Notes: generated by a model not told the origin, from the letters alone. A stretch of 64,000 nucleotides of DNA from Monodelphis domestica (GCF_027887165.1 NC_077231.1:126311487-126375486); one strand, 5' to 3'; shown: positions 1 to 57,860, counted from the stretch's first letter. Program-made: numbers and translations.

Positions 1-155
1 AACAAATGACAGAGGAGGAAACTGAAGCAAACAGATTTAAGTGACTTACCCAGGGTGACCCAACTAGTAAATATCTGAGGCCAGATTTAAACAAAAGAAG
101 GTAAATTTTCCTGATTAAGCACAGCACTCTGTCCACTGTGCCACTTAGATGCCCA
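1..155 (-). mobile_element. SINE fragment, MIR/CORE or marsupial tRNA-SINE type
   Basis: The reverse strand carries the typical order of this SINE: a box near TCCACTGTGCCACTTAG in reverse, a 'gtgacttacccagggt' segment (reverse of ccctgggcaagtcac) and a 'gaggaaactgaagca' segment (reverse of the cctcatctgtaaaatg region). It is cut by the window edge. Confidence 0.7.
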
Positions 156-2286
156 CTATTATTGATTAAATAAAAAATCATGATAATAATGAGACAGGAT
201 CCCAAAACTCATAAAATGAGGCCAAAACACTCCTAAGCAATAATAACAATTCTAAGCAATTATAATGACAGCAAAGAGTTAAAAAAGAGCTAAATGAACT
301 GGATGTTCAATTTTTAAAAAATCCCTAGAAAATTAGCAAATGATTTATAAAGTAAATATAAAAATAGGAACTTTTACAATGAAGAGATAAGAAAAGTTGA
401 TAAAAATTTTGAAATTCTAAATAAAGATAAGGCTTAGGTTTTTAAAAACTATGAGTATTGAATAATAATGGTAATTTAGGTATCAATAGATTTGGACCTT
501 ATTTTTAACTTCTATTACAATCTTTTAAGTGACTAAGTTCATAGAAATAATCAATTCTCATTTCATTTGAACAAAGTGATATTTTGTTTATAGTCATAGA
601 AGTTTAAGGGAGTAATATTTTTAGAAAATAACTCATAGTTATCATTGTTTGGTGTTGTATTTCAGCCGTAGAGACAGCCCAAATCAAGCTTGTTGAATTT
701 GGATGCTAACAGCTGCATTTTAAACAAATTTCCTCTATTTCATTTCTAAACTTAGTTGCATATCTGCCTTCTTTGGAAAAAGAAATGAAAATGAGGAGTA
801 CGAATGACATTATTTGTGTTTGTCCAGTATTTTACCTTTTGGATATATTTTCATATTTATTATATGGAATATAATCTCAAGGGCAGAGATAGCTTTTCAG
901 TTCTGCCTCTGAATCCCTAGGACTGAGAATTTCTATGATCCATTTAATTGATGTGAATGAAATCAATTAAAATTGAATCTGATTTGGTACTACTTCATAA
1001 GCAACACTGTAAATATATAAATGAAACTTCAACAAATGACTCATCACAGCCAAAGGGCTGAAGGAATTTTAACTTTGATTAGGAAATGAAGAAGTGCAGA
1101 CTGACTCGAAAGGGAGGAATGGTGAGATTTATATCTATATCTAAATATTTGTCTAGAGTGGATTTATTTTATTTTTTTATGGTGAAATTTAAACTCTACC
1201 CATGACCGTGCCCTGGACTTGCATATCATTGGGCTCAAATCACCATGTCTACTAGTATTATTACTCAAAGCTTCATATGTCCCTAGCTGCTATTACCTAG
1301 CATGGTGATCTGTATTCTTGGTGCTTATTAAAAGTTTCTCCAATCTGATGATTTGAATCCCTGTCCTTGATTTTCCTCTGCAGTTAAAAAGTAATGAACT
1401 GCTTTTCAAGTACTTGAGTAAAATGTTGAATGAACCAAAGAGAATTACTTACATTATTCTTATTGAATCATTTTAGCCCCAAACAGCAGTTCATTCCTCT
1501 CAAGTCTGCACTGTTGACTCATAGGACTTTTTCTACTAAGCTACAAAAATCCCTTCCCCATGAATGGTCCCTCAATGGGACCTCAGTGGAACCCTCAATG
1601 GACTACTCACACAAGAAAAACTTTCTGCCTCTGAGACCTCACCTTCTATTTGAAGGCTTATTCCCAGAATCTTCCTTTTGAGGAGGAAACAACCAGAAAA
1701 AAAGATGCCTTAATTCTTCTCCAGACTTCACTGACTCATCACTGTAGGGCTTTTTCTACTTCCCTTTTTTTCCCCCTCAGGAAACTTATATTTGATTGAA
1801 TAACAAAATATAACATAGCATGACAAGAATACAAATTGATAAATACAGACATGTTAATTTGAAGGGGAAAAAAAGCAAGCTCTAAAAACTAAGTGGACAT
1901 GGATCACTTGCTATAAGAAGTGATGTAGCAGTTGAGCCTTGAAGGACGGTAGAGATCCTCTAAGAAGTACCCACCACTTCCACTCTCTCCTTTTTTCTTT
2001 AAAAAAAAAATCAATTCATTAATTAAGAATATTTTTCCATGGTTAATTGATTCATGATCTTTCCCACCCCTCTTCATCATTTGTTTTATCTGGAAAAGTC
2101 CCTAAGGCTGCTCTTGGTCCAGGTTCAGTTGGCAGTTACAGTTTCTCAAGCTTTACTACAGTCACAAAGCAAGGTTCCATAGAATCACAAACTCCTGGAA
2201 AGAATGGAAGCTTGAGCAAATGCAAATGATTATTATAGTCAGTATTACTTTCACTTTCATACTTTCTTCTTCTATTTAATGTAATG

Positions 2287-2331
2287 CTTCGTACACAGTA
2301 GAGGCTTAATAAATGCTTGCCGATTAACTTA
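2287..2331 (+). mobile_element. L2/MIR 3' tail fragment
   Basis: The string cacagtagaggcttaataaa followed by tgcttgcc is the shared L2/MIR 3' end. Only the tail is recognisable. Confidence 0.55.
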
Positions 2332-2519
2332 GTTTATTGTACCTGTTGCCACAGACACAGTCTCCAAGAATCAGAACAACAAACACTACTGAATATGAAA
2401 TGAAATTCAGAAGACTGAACATTCTACTCACATTCATCCATCAACAGAGCTTCTCCATTGACTTTCAACCAGGACTTATTCTCCAATGATTTATTTATTT
2501 ATTTTCTGACTTAGTAACA

Positions 2520-2650
2520 ACACTCATAAAGAAGGACAAGGGCTAGGTGAATGGAATTTAGTGGCTTACTGAAGGTCACACAGCGAGGAACTGTCTGAGG
2601 CTAAGTTTGAAATGGAGTCTTCCGGATTCTAGGCTGCTCCTCATTCCCCA
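2520..2650 (-). mobile_element. MIR-type SINE fragment
   Basis: It reads tgaaggtcacacagcgagga then ctgtctgaggctaagtttga, the reverse complement of the tRNA-derived/CORE segment of MIR-like SINEs. Confidence 0.65.
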
Positions 2651-2659
2651 GTTGTTAGC

Positions 2660-3095
2660 AAAGTCCTAACTCTTTTTACTCTATTCATCCCTGTAGTGAT
2701 CTTTGCTCCACCTCACTGTTTCCATACTCTACCTTCATCGCCACAACTCAGATCCTAGTAGCTGTTATCTACGAAATCTCAGAACGTTGTCCTTTCATTC
2801 TCAATGAGCTCACTCCTCATCCCTCTTCTATGTACATACTAGGGAAAACTTAGCAAATATTGCTAATGTTCATCCCAATACTCTAAGCTCCCCCTTTTCA
2901 ATCTACTAAATCCCCATGATTTGCTCCTCAATTCCACTCACCTATACAGGGAGAAAGATAGACCTTTTGTCTTATCACTCACAAATATTACCCTTCCATG
3001 TTCAAGAACTCCAAGATGTATTCCTATATGTGATCATATTTTCCCATCTTTCTGCCACCATCTATGCCTTACTCCTCTTGAACCTATTCTAATTT
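2660..3095 (+). mobile_element. L2-like LINE fragment, endonuclease-region type
   Basis: The pyrimidine-rich text, with tccactcacctatacaggga then gaaagatagaccttttgtc, resembles the L2-clade stretch around RLDL in the endonuclease domain. It is strongly decayed, so the assignment is tentative. It abuts the L1 3' end at about 3100. Confidence 0.4.
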
Positions 3096-3317
3096 AAAAT
3101 ATCCAAGTAACTACCTCCCCTCCCTTTTAGAGAAGGCATCATTTGGGAAAAACCAGTTCTTTCTCTGGAAGTGGACATACACAAGTTATTCTTCAAGCAA
3201 TATTTCTGTTCTCTTGGTCTTGCTCATTTCAGTCTTCATAACTTGATGTAGTTCTTTCCACATTCTTTAACAAATCTGTTCATCATTTCTTATAGCACAG
3301 TTGTATTTCATTACAAT

Positions 3318-4058
3318 GACTAAAATAGAGAAGTAAGGGGATAAGTTTGAAGTTATATCAGGTTAGCTCACAGGAGGAACTAAGGGAAAAAGAGGATTCC
3401 AAAGGGAATTTCAGAACAGAAGAAGAGAGGGACTTGAGCCTGGAGCTGGGGAGAGTTCCTGTTGGCATTGGAACTTGGAAGTGACAACTTCCTGGAGGGA
3501 TGAACTGATCTTCCCTGAGAGGAGCAGTGTCCTGCTGGTTGAATCCTCAGACCAGCTTTCCAACTTCTGGACTTAGCTTTCCATCGGTTCCTGCCTCTTT
3601 GTTCCTGTCCTGAATTTTAAGCTATAGTTGTGTTCCTGAGAAGACAGCCAGCCTAAAGAGACTTGTACCTGTCTGTAATCAAGGAGACTTTCAGACTCTT
3701 GCCTGAAGGCCCTTGGGTGTCTCTGACATCCAGTCATCATCCTTATTCAGCAACTGAACTATACTGCCTTTCCCAAAGACTGTTTTGGAGTGGCCTTAGT
3801 CAGGATAGCTAGGGATTTGGGTTACAGATAAGAGGATAGGTGATACATAGCAGCAAGTCTAAGACAGGCTTTTGTAAGCCTCTTTGATTTGGAGGGTGGA
3901 GTAATTAGAGATTCAGAGCTAGGGAATTACTTTGGCCCCCCTTCCCATCCCATTCCTTGTTTATTTACACTATTAAATCTTTTCTTAACTTAATATAGAA
4001 GTCAGATTGCATTATATACAGGGACACTGAATTTTCAACCTTATGGTCTCTAAAAGTG
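3318..4058 (+). mobile_element. Solo LTR inserted in the L1
   Basis: This segment of about 741 bp interrupts the L1: the L1 text stops at cattacaat on the left and resumes at cgtatgccacaacttg on the right. TTACAAT occurs at both edges (3311-3317 and 4059-4065), fitting a target-site duplication of 5-7 bp. It ends with an ATTAAA-type signal near 3975 followed by an R/U5-like tail. There is no internal retroviral sequence, so it is a solo LTR fossil, possibly ERVL-like by duplication length. Confidence 0.65.
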
Positions 4059-4246
4059 TTACAATCCACATCTTTCACAAGCGTATGCCACAACTTGTGT
4101 GACCATTCCCCAGTTGATGGGCATTCCTTCAATTTCTAGTTCTTTGCCTTCACAAAAAGAACTACTACAAATATTTTAGAACATAGAAGTTCTTCTCCCT
4201 TTTCCCTGATCACCTTAGGAAATAAACCTAATAGTGGTATTACTGG

Positions 4247-4251
<5 letters not shown>

Positions 4252-4298
<47 letters not shown>
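4252..4298. repeat. (TA)n microsatellite, 47 bp
   Basis: An uninterrupted TA tract inside the minus-strand L1. Confidence 0.97.
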
Positions 4299-4300
<2 letters not shown>

Positions 4301-5280
4301 TTTATAACTCTTTGGGCATAATTCCATTCCCCCCCAAAATTTTTGGATCAGTTCATAGCTCTACCAACACTGTAGTAGTATTCTCATTTTTCCATATCTC
4401 ATCCAACATTTGTCATTTTGTTCTTTTGTTATTTTAGCCAATTTGATAGGTGTGAGATGATATCTCAGGGTTTTGATTTACATTTCCCTAATCAATAATG
4501 GATTAGAACATTTTTCATATTGTTATGTATAGCTTTGATTTCTTCATCCAGAAACTCTTTGTTCATATCTTTTGAACATTTAGAAATTTGAGAATGGCTC
4601 ATTTTTATAAATTTAATAAAATTCTTTGCATATTTTAGATATGAGCCTTATATCTAGGAAACTGTCTATAAAATTTTTTCTTCAACTTACTACTTCCCTT
4701 TTAATTTTGACTACAGTAGTTTTATTTGTATAAAAAATTTATTTGATGTATTTAAAATTATCCATTTTATCATATTTTTTATTTATAAATTCTTCTCCTA
4801 GCCATAAAATTGGTAGGTAATATGTTCCCTGTCCTTCTAATTTGCTTATGATATCTCCCTTTATGCCTTGTTATATAACCATTTCAATTTTATTTTGTAA
4901 GTGTGTAAGATATTGGTTTATATTTAGTTTCTATCAGACTACTTTCCAGTTTCCCCAACAATTTTTGCCAAATAATGAATTCTTATTCCTTAAAATTTGG
5001 ATCTTTACTTTTGTCAAACACAAGATTACTATAATCTTTTATAAATGCTTTATTTCTGTTCTTTATCCTTAACTTATCTCCAACCATTTCACCCCTTAAT
5101 ACAGTCCCAGGCCATTAGTCTGTCTACGCTTTCCTCCTTTCCCACTCACAGCCCCTTAACGAACCAATTCAACTCTCCTATTATAAAATTCCTTGCTCCC
5201 TTATCCAATTGCAGTTTAAACCCCAAACCTTAATAGCCACCTCCTTACCCTTATTCCATTGATAATAATTGCTTCTGCCT

Positions 5281-6010
5281 TTGTTGAGGCAGCCAAGTAT
5301 CAAATGAATTTTTTCCATAAGGAATAATATAAATTGGATTAACTTGTTTCAGACACCCAGAAAATCTAGATTTTATAATGCCTCATATGCATTAATGGAG
5401 TTATATTTTGGTAAATAAACATTAACACATAAATGTAAAATTTAAAAATAATTAGATTAAATAAAATAATTTAACTTAACTTTACCTGTATTGAGAGGAG
5501 TTCATGACCTACAGGGATGATAGGGAGGAGAAATGTTATTGTCTGGAAGAGGGGTCCCCTTCCAGAATATCTGAGGGCAATTGTCCTGGAGTTCTTTTTC
5601 TTTTTCTTTTGTTTTTGCCTGTGTTTCAAATTTCCTCTAAAGTGGAAAATGGTCTGGTCATTTAACAAATTTACAATTCTACTTGTTAAAGCTTTATCAT
5701 GGTGAAATTTTTCAACAGTTTTGCACTTCCATCCATTTTTTGCACATTACACACATATACTGCTTTGCCTCTTCCGAACCTGAGGAAAATTCCCCAGACC
5801 ATCACTAGTTGTGGCTGCTCCATTTGAAGTTTCTGAAACTCCTCAGTGTTGAGCTCTTTTTTATATTCTGGAACTAACTTGTGATCATTAGTTTCAGCTG
5901 GAATGTGCATAAGCTTCCCAAGATCATAACACCAAGTTCTAGCAAGCATGTTAAGTGCCAAGTAAATGTTGAAAACTGTGACAATTTTTTCTTGTTAGGA
6001 TGCATCAAAT
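5281..6010 (-). mobile_element. Tigger-like (pogo) DNA transposon 3' half
   Basis: The minus strand at 5686-5990 reads as a transposase C-terminal remnant with KIVTVFNIYLALNMLARTW and, after a gap, the acidic-type segment KKELNTEEFQKLQ. This resembles the EEHxEELTTEELxELQ segment of Tigger transposases. Further on the minus strand, 5281-5400 has the aatccaatttatattattcc ttatgg pattern seen near pogo/Tigger ends. The sequence just upstream on the minus strand is in another frame, so the copy is broken. It could also be another Tc1/mariner relative. Confidence 0.6.
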
Positions 6011-6090
6011 ACCACTGAGTACCGTGGTTTGACTGTTTATAGATGTTTGACCCACACTATCTTGCTCACTCTGTTCCTTTTGAATGAGAT

Positions 6091-6292
6091 AAGTGATGGC
6101 AAGCCTTTTAGAGGTGTGGGTGATGTCCTTGGTAAACATGGACAGGGGAAGGGGAGCAGCCCAGCCCTATGTCCCTCTGACTTTCTGGTAACAAACTCTG
6201 GCAAATTCTGTGCTGGGACTACGGTGGACATGCCCATAGAGAGGGTTCTGAGAGCCCCCTTTGGCATGTGTGCCATAGGTTCACCACCACTT
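6091..6292. mobile_element. hAT-type miniature DNA transposon
   Basis: The left end AAGTGATGGCAAGCCTTTTA and the right end, read in reverse as AAGTGGTGGTGAACCTATGG, are imperfect inverted repeats of the widespread cagtgatggcgaaccttt hAT family. The core of about 200 bp is too short for a transposase. I could not read an 8-bp target duplication. Confidence 0.6.
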
Positions 6293-6404
6293 CCCTATAC
6301 CATTTCAGAGCCACATTTCTATCATGGATCTCATTCCCCCAAGTCTTAGTAATACCTCTAAGATTCAATTGGCTTGTTTGAATTTTTAGTTCTAGCATAC
6401 CTTA

Positions 6405-7415
6405 CTTGTTAACCATAGACTGTAATGGCTCTTTATTACCTTTAGATAATACAAATTCCTGTTTGGCATTTAAAGCTTTTTTTAACCTGGGTCCTTCCTA
6501 TTTTTCTTATATATTTGTTGTTTGTCCTTCATTTTTGAAGAGGACCAACAACATCAGGGGGTGACGTCTTGATTTGTAGAAGCATTTTATTTAAGTGAGC
6601 TAGAGTTGCACAAAATTATCAGCCTCGCTTTCTCTTCCAGAGTCATTGAAATCCAGTCAGAAAGCAGAAGTCCAGATGACTGATGATGGCCTGAGATACA
6701 GTGGATGCTTTTGGTATTTTTGATGTCTTAGCAAACTCTAAGCATTCTACTTCTACTTTATCTTCCTTTGTGGCCATTGGAATAAATTGTTCTCATCCAC
6801 CCATTCCACTGGGGAAGTCTTTACATATTTGGAATAGACACTCCCCTAATTTACCACTGGGTTTGTGCATCATTTGCTACCCTTAACCTGGATTAGCCCA
6901 TCTGTTAAGATGGTTTACTGGGGTGTGGGTGCTGATTATGCTACAACTTCTTGGAGCCACAGATGAGACTTGAGGGCCAGGTAGACAGCAAAGGTGGATG
7001 AGCAGCCCTGAAAAGGGCTCAGCAAACCCTCAAACCTGAGGTGGAAGTCCTCCTTGAACACCCCCCTACTTATTACTCTTCTCTATGCACCATATGATTG
7101 TGGCACACTGGTCTGATTGATGTTCTTTACACATGACCCATCAGCTCCTCTCATCTGTATACCTTTACATTATCTCCCTATGTCTGGAATATTTTACCTT
7201 CTTGACCTCCTACTCCTAGAATCTGTTTTCCTTCAAGATTCACCTCAAATGGCATCTTCTACAGAGACCCCTTCCTAATCTCTCTAGCTGTCTTATATTC
7301 ATTCTATTCATCCCATATATGCCCATTTGTTTACATGACCTGTCCTATTTCTTCTACATTTCCAGTGCTTAGCATATAATTAAGTGCTTAATACATGATC
7401 ATTTAATAAATTATT
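6405..7415 (+). mobile_element. L2 LINE 3' part, split by repeat X
   Basis: L2 text ('tggcatttaaagctttt', 'cctgggtccttcctattttt') runs to 6510. It resumes at 7074 with the following L2 segment ('cttcaagattcacctcaaat', 'agagaccccttcctaat') and ends near 7415 with the cttaatacatgatcatttaa tail. The two halves join without loss if 6511-7073 is removed, so it is one L2 copy with a later insertion. Confidence 0.75.
6511..7068 (+). mobile_element. Unclassified interspersed repeat X, copy 1
   Basis: This 558-bp insertion into L2 is flanked by CTTAT at 6506-6510 and 7069-7073. It begins near ttgttgtttgtccttcattt then ttgaagaggaccaa, and ends near gaggtggaagtcctccttga. A second copy lies at 31455-32745. 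I recognise the text as a common repeat in marsupial DNA but cannot name the family. A 5-bp duplication would fit an LTR or some DNA elements. Confidence 0.6.
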
Positions 7416-7419
7416 GATT

Positions 7420-7690
7420 TGGTGTTAGGTGGCTCAGTGGATAAAGTGCTAGACCTGGAGTCAGGAAAACCTGAATTTAAATCTGACCTCAGATAAATGC
7501 TAGCTTTGTGATCCTTAGGCAAGTAACTTAACCTTTTTGCCCCAGTTTCCTCATATGCAAAATGGAGATAATAATAGCATCTATTCCCCAGTGTTGCTAT
7601 GAGGATTAATTGAGGTAATAATTATAAAATGATTAGCAAAGTCCCTGGCACATAGTAGGTGTTATCTAAAAATGTTAGCTTATTATCATA
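7420..7690 (+). mobile_element. tRNA-derived SINE (marsupial MIR/CORE-type)
   Basis: It starts 'ggtggctcagtggataaagt' (A-box-like) with a B-box-like segment in 'cctgaatttaaatctg'. It continues through tcctcatatgcaaaatggag and ends in aaaaatgttagcttattatc. Nearly full length. Confidence 0.8.
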
Positions 7691-7739
7691 ATAATAATTG
7701 TATTTGTGTACATACTCTGAGACCATGGGTTGCATTTTT

Positions 7740-7802
7740 TATTTCATTATTTATTTCTTTTCTTTCTTTCTTTCTTTCTTTTATTTATTTCTTTTATTTA
7801 TC
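7740..7802 (+). repeat. Pyrimidine simple repeat (TTTC/TTTA)n
   Basis: Short CTTT and ATTT tandem runs with scattered changes. Confidence 0.85.
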
Positions 7803-7917
7803 AGAAATTCCTGGGAATTTCTGGATATCTCTGCTTCTGTACTTATGATACTTCAGCTTTTTAATCCATTCATTTTGGTGGATATGTGGAGACATTTATT
7901 TCTTTTCTTCATTTTGA

Positions 7918-8030
7918 TAAGATTTCTAAGACCACAGAGAAACACATTCTTGCCAGCCCTTTTTAGGTACATGCCAACCCTGGCCAGGAACCAATATTGC
8001 TATATTTTAAGCTATGATCCAGAAGTCTAA
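7918..8030 (+). repeat. Unclassified repeat Y, copy 1
   Basis: The string agatttctaagaccacagag and, further on, 'ttttaggtacat' and 'atattttaagctatgatccagaa' recur in the same order at 62706-62825 with moderate divergence. I cannot assign a family. Confidence 0.55.
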
Positions 8031-9054
8031 ATCTTGTTCTTCTGTCTTAGCTAGTTGTTCTCTTTCTATTCTATGTTACAAATATTGGTAGACACATGGA
8101 ATATTTTGGTTCTCACAGATAATCTTTTGGTTTGTATCCAAGTTTTCAATGATTTCCAAAAAAGAATTCAGTCAACACAAGATTGAGGAAAAAGAAACTA
8201 ATATGGTTCACTTTGAATCTTTCCACCATATGTCAAAACAACTGTGTTACCCTAACCTTTCCCACCACTCTTTGCCCCTCCAGGGTGAAGAAAGAAGAAA
8301 ACAAACTATAAGAGAGATAAGTATGATGTTCTTCCCAATGATGAAAGGTATTCTGGAGTCAGGCCAAACTTTTCTTTGTGACTTTACATCTCAGGAAGGA
8401 GATTTTTCAATTACTAGGGTAGATGCGGTTAGCATAATTTAATTCATAAACAATAGAATTAAGACTTTGGAATCTGTAAAGAATTCCTCTTCTGTTTGAT
8501 GTCAATGATGGAAATCCATGACAGTGGCACACATGACTGTTTCGTACCTTTCTAATATCAGGGAATAAACACGAAAAATATAGTGAATGACACAGTGCCA
8601 TACTTTACCATCATATCCAGTTATATGGACTGATTATAGAGACGAGATACTTGGCATGGGTTCTGTAAACTTTCCTTTTTTTGCATATGCTGATAACTAT
8701 ATTTCAACATAATTTCCTTTGTAAGAATATTTATTTTATTTTATGAATTTAGAAATATTACTATGAGAAGAGTTCAATAGACTTCTTCCAACACAATAAA
8801 GGAAAGAAATCTTGCTATAGAATTTCCACAGATTCCTAAAACTGAATAGGAGGGAGGGAACCAAATGAATTGCATTTACAAACCTGTGCAGTGCCTCAAT
8901 GACCCCAAGATACTTCCTTAAATGAAACACGTTTTCAACATCAATGTTCCTCCGGTTATTGATGTTATATGCTTAGAAAAGGTAGCATAGTGGAGTCTAT
9001 GATTTATATGTAATACTGTGGGCAAAGTATACAAAAAGTACTTTAAAGTGTTAT

Positions 9055-9360
9055 TATTTGAAAAACATTATTAAGCACTTGCTGAGAGCAAAACACTGGG
9101 TTAAGAACTAGGGTTACAAAGGGAAAAATGAAAGACATTTCTCTTGAAGAAACTGCAGTTTAATGCAGAGCAAAGACATGTACACAAATAACTATGTTAG
9201 AAAAGTGAAATAAGTGCAAAGATGAGATCCAAAGGGCTCAGGGAAATCTGTTGACAGATATTAGTGTAACCTCAGCGAGGTAGGAGGGACAGAGAAGAAA
9301 GGCATTAAAGGGAGGGTAGAACTGGAGTTGAACCATAAGGAAGGCAGGGAATAAGAGATC
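9055..9360 (-). mobile_element. L2 LINE 3' end fragment
   Basis: It reads 'cattattaagcacttgctgag' then 'ctgcagtttaatgcagag', the reverse complement of the L2 3' terminus and the segment before it. It starts just downstream of the EPS8 poly(A) site. Confidence 0.6.
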
Positions 9361-9419
9361 TTAATCACTATCCCACTCTCCAATAAGAAAGACAAGTAAT
9401 GAACATACAACAAATATTG

Positions 9420-9425
9420 TTTATT
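9420..9425 (-). terminator. EPS8: EPS8 poly(A) signal AATAAA
   Basis: The minus strand reads CTGCAATAAACAATATTTG here, followed 15-40 nt later by TTGTATG and TTACTTGTC, a T/GT-rich downstream element. It is the only AATAAA hexamer I found on the minus strand between the stop codon and 9400. An L2 3' end begins about 60 bp further downstream. Confidence 0.75.
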
Positions 9426-10394
9426 GCAGACTTTCAGCTGACATGTGAGGAAGGCACTATGAAAATTAATGAAACTAGATAATCTCTCTAAATGGATTTA
9501 TGTTAAAATATACAACATTCTTACATAGCCTCTGTTTATATATGTGAAACAATAGAACATTTAGTGACAAAAATCATTGTTTCCAAAAATAACATTTACT
9601 GGGTACTACGTTTTTTTTAAAATTTCTTCTCTCTTTATCTAGAATTAAAACATATATAAATTAAATACTTTCTTTCAGAAAGAAAACTTGACACAGTTCA
9701 ACACCTAAAATGGCCCCGATTTCCTTTTTTTTTTTACACTATTCTTTTCAAATAAAAAAAAATGGAAGCTTTCACTTTAAGAAAAATACTGCGATAAACA
9801 TCAAAACATTTTCTGGATATTTCTTTAAGTGTTCTTTTTGTTGCATGTGTGTATTTGTGTCTACATTTTCCTCTTGTGCTTTTTCATATAACATGATTTG
9901 TAATCAATGAAAGAGGAACTAAATAAAAAAAAAACAGGCTATACAGACTGTGTTATCAACAGAGTCATGACAAACAAAACGCCTCACGAAAAATTCTATC
10001 TATTTATCAGAGGCCTTGTTGCACTTTTCAGTTAGTTCAAACGTTTCATCTTTCAGAGGTTGGCATTAAGAACTTGAAATAAATCTGTACATCCTGTCAC
10101 TGAACATGTGAGATTAGAGACCTGAGTGAGCTGAGGCCAAACTAAAGAAAGCAAACACTCGGTATCACAGACATCACCATGACAGACTAAATTTAAACGA
10201 TTTGAATTAAAAGCCATGTACAATTTACTACTGTCTCTGCTTTGTTGTCACAAATCCAAAGCTATGAAATATGGCTGCTTCATTGTTTGAGAGGGAATGA
10301 AATAATCCATCGAACAACACAACTCTCGTGTGGCTGGATGAATGAAAGATTTTTGTAGTTTAAAAAAAATCTGTTTTAAGCTTTTTTGTTTTAT

Positions 10395-10446
10395 GTATGT
10401 ATGTATGTGGCTGTGTATATATATATATTTATATATATATACACAT
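10395..10446. repeat. ATGT/TA simple repeat in EPS8 3' UTR
   Basis: A run of ATGT units followed by two short TA tracts separated by TT. Confidence 0.85.
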
Positions 10447-10613
10447 AAAACAAATAAGCCCAGTGGCACACCCAGCTGCTGACTCAGATTTTCATTGTTC
10501 CTTTATGGCAAAAAATGATGTGTACCGAAAAATAACAACATGACATTCCCTTCATGGCTTCCTAAAACAAAACATTTTGGAATAATGCCAAGAACATCGG
10601 AGTTAAAAAATGA

Positions 10614-56938
<46,325 letters not shown>

Positions 56939-57299
56939 CTAAAGATACAAGACATGTTAACAATTAAATTTAAGATACTTTCTATCATATGTATACAAAC
57001 CATTTCCATATGCATATGCTGCTCATAATTATTTCTTCCTTTTGATTCCTCCCCAAACTAATGCCAAAAATATGTTCATACTATGTTAAATAATTACATA
57101 TTGATGTACTTAAAAAGCAATACTAATATAAATGGTACAATATGCTATGGAACTTTTTAAATTTAAATTTATGTATTTATTTGTTTGTTACATTAAAATG
57201 CTCAGTTCACTCCCTATCCCTTTCTCCCTATTAGAGAAGACATTGTTTGATAAGAAGATAGATGTACATATAAAACTATATCTTACTTATTTCTATTTA

Positions 57300-57860
57300 T
57301 CAATTATAAAGCAGTAGTTATCAAAAGTATCCGGTATTGGCTAAGAAACAGAGAAGTAGATCAGTAGTGCACAATATACATACAATAAAGAGTTGTAAAA
57401 GATTATAGTAACCTTATGTTTGGCAAAAGTAAAGATCCGAGTTTCGGGGATACAAATTTACTTTTTGGAAAAAATACTTTGCAAAACTGGAAAGCAGTCT
57501 GGCAGAAACTAGAGATAGACCAATATCACACACAATTTACCAAGATAAGATTAAAATGGATACATGATCTAGGTATAAAGGGAAATATCATAAGCAAATT
57601 AGAAAAACAGGGAACATATTGCCTATAAAACTTAAGGCTAAGAGGAGAATGTATGAATAAACAGGAGATACAAAGCACTGTAGAACGTAAAATGGGTAAT
57701 CTTGAATACATTAACATGCTTTTGTACAAATAAAACTATTTTAGAAGGAAAGCAGTAAATTGGGGAAAATGCTATAAACAGTTTCTAAAGAAGAGGTATC
57801 ATATCTAAAATATATAGAAAACTCTGTCAAATATGTGAGAATATGATCTATTCCCCAAAT
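57300..57860 (+). mobile_element. L1 LINE fragment (ORF2)
   Basis: Parallels 28925-29480 of the better L1 copy: ttataaagcagtagttatca, 'ggatacaaatttactttttg', 'aactggaaagcagtctggca' and 'acatgatctaggtataaagg'. The short frame at 57416-57628 encodes KNTLQNWKAVWQKLEIDQYH. Confidence 0.8.

Larger units (their letters stand above)
3100..5040 (-). mobile_element. L1 LINE 3' part (ORF2 C-terminus and 3' UTR), interrupted
   Basis: On the minus strand this reads as the last part of L1 ORF2 and its 3' UTR. Landmarks in reverse order are the 'gaacaaagagtttctggatg' region, the cysteine-region 'tcacacctatcaaattggct' and the 'gcccatcaactggggaatgg' box. It resembles the better preserved copy at 28768-30468. 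A solo LTR at about 3318-4058 splits it, and a (TA)n tract at 4252-4298 has expanded inside it. It carries many stops and frameshifts and is old. Confidence 0.8.
1..9399. other. Intergenic DNA downstream of EPS8
   Basis: I find no coding exon of any known gene here. The recognisable content is transposon remnants, listed separately. Stretches with nothing recognised: 160-2230, 5040-5280, 6293-6400 and 8031-9050. In human the gene past the EPS8 3' end is PTPRO, in convergent orientation. It may lie off the left edge, but nothing here shows it. Confidence 0.7.
9400..10613 (-). other. EPS8: EPS8 3' untranslated region
   Basis: The stretch from the EPS8 stop codon to the putative cleavage site near 9400 is about 1.2 kb, close to the size I expect for EPS8. 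I recognise no transposon in it, unlike the DNA on both sides. It holds a short ATGT/TA simple repeat at 10395-10446 and several A- or T-rich runs. The 9400 end is inferred from the poly(A) signal and has no transcript support here. Confidence 0.8.

Noticed and set aside
5686-5961. 91-codon open frame on the minus strand
   Set aside because: It reads as a transposase C-terminal remnant, with upstream sequence in other frames. Not a host gene on present evidence.
6029-6349. Overlapping open frames of 106 (+) and 79 (-) codons
   Set aside because: Both fall over a hAT miniature element with terminal inverted repeats; no protein family recognised.
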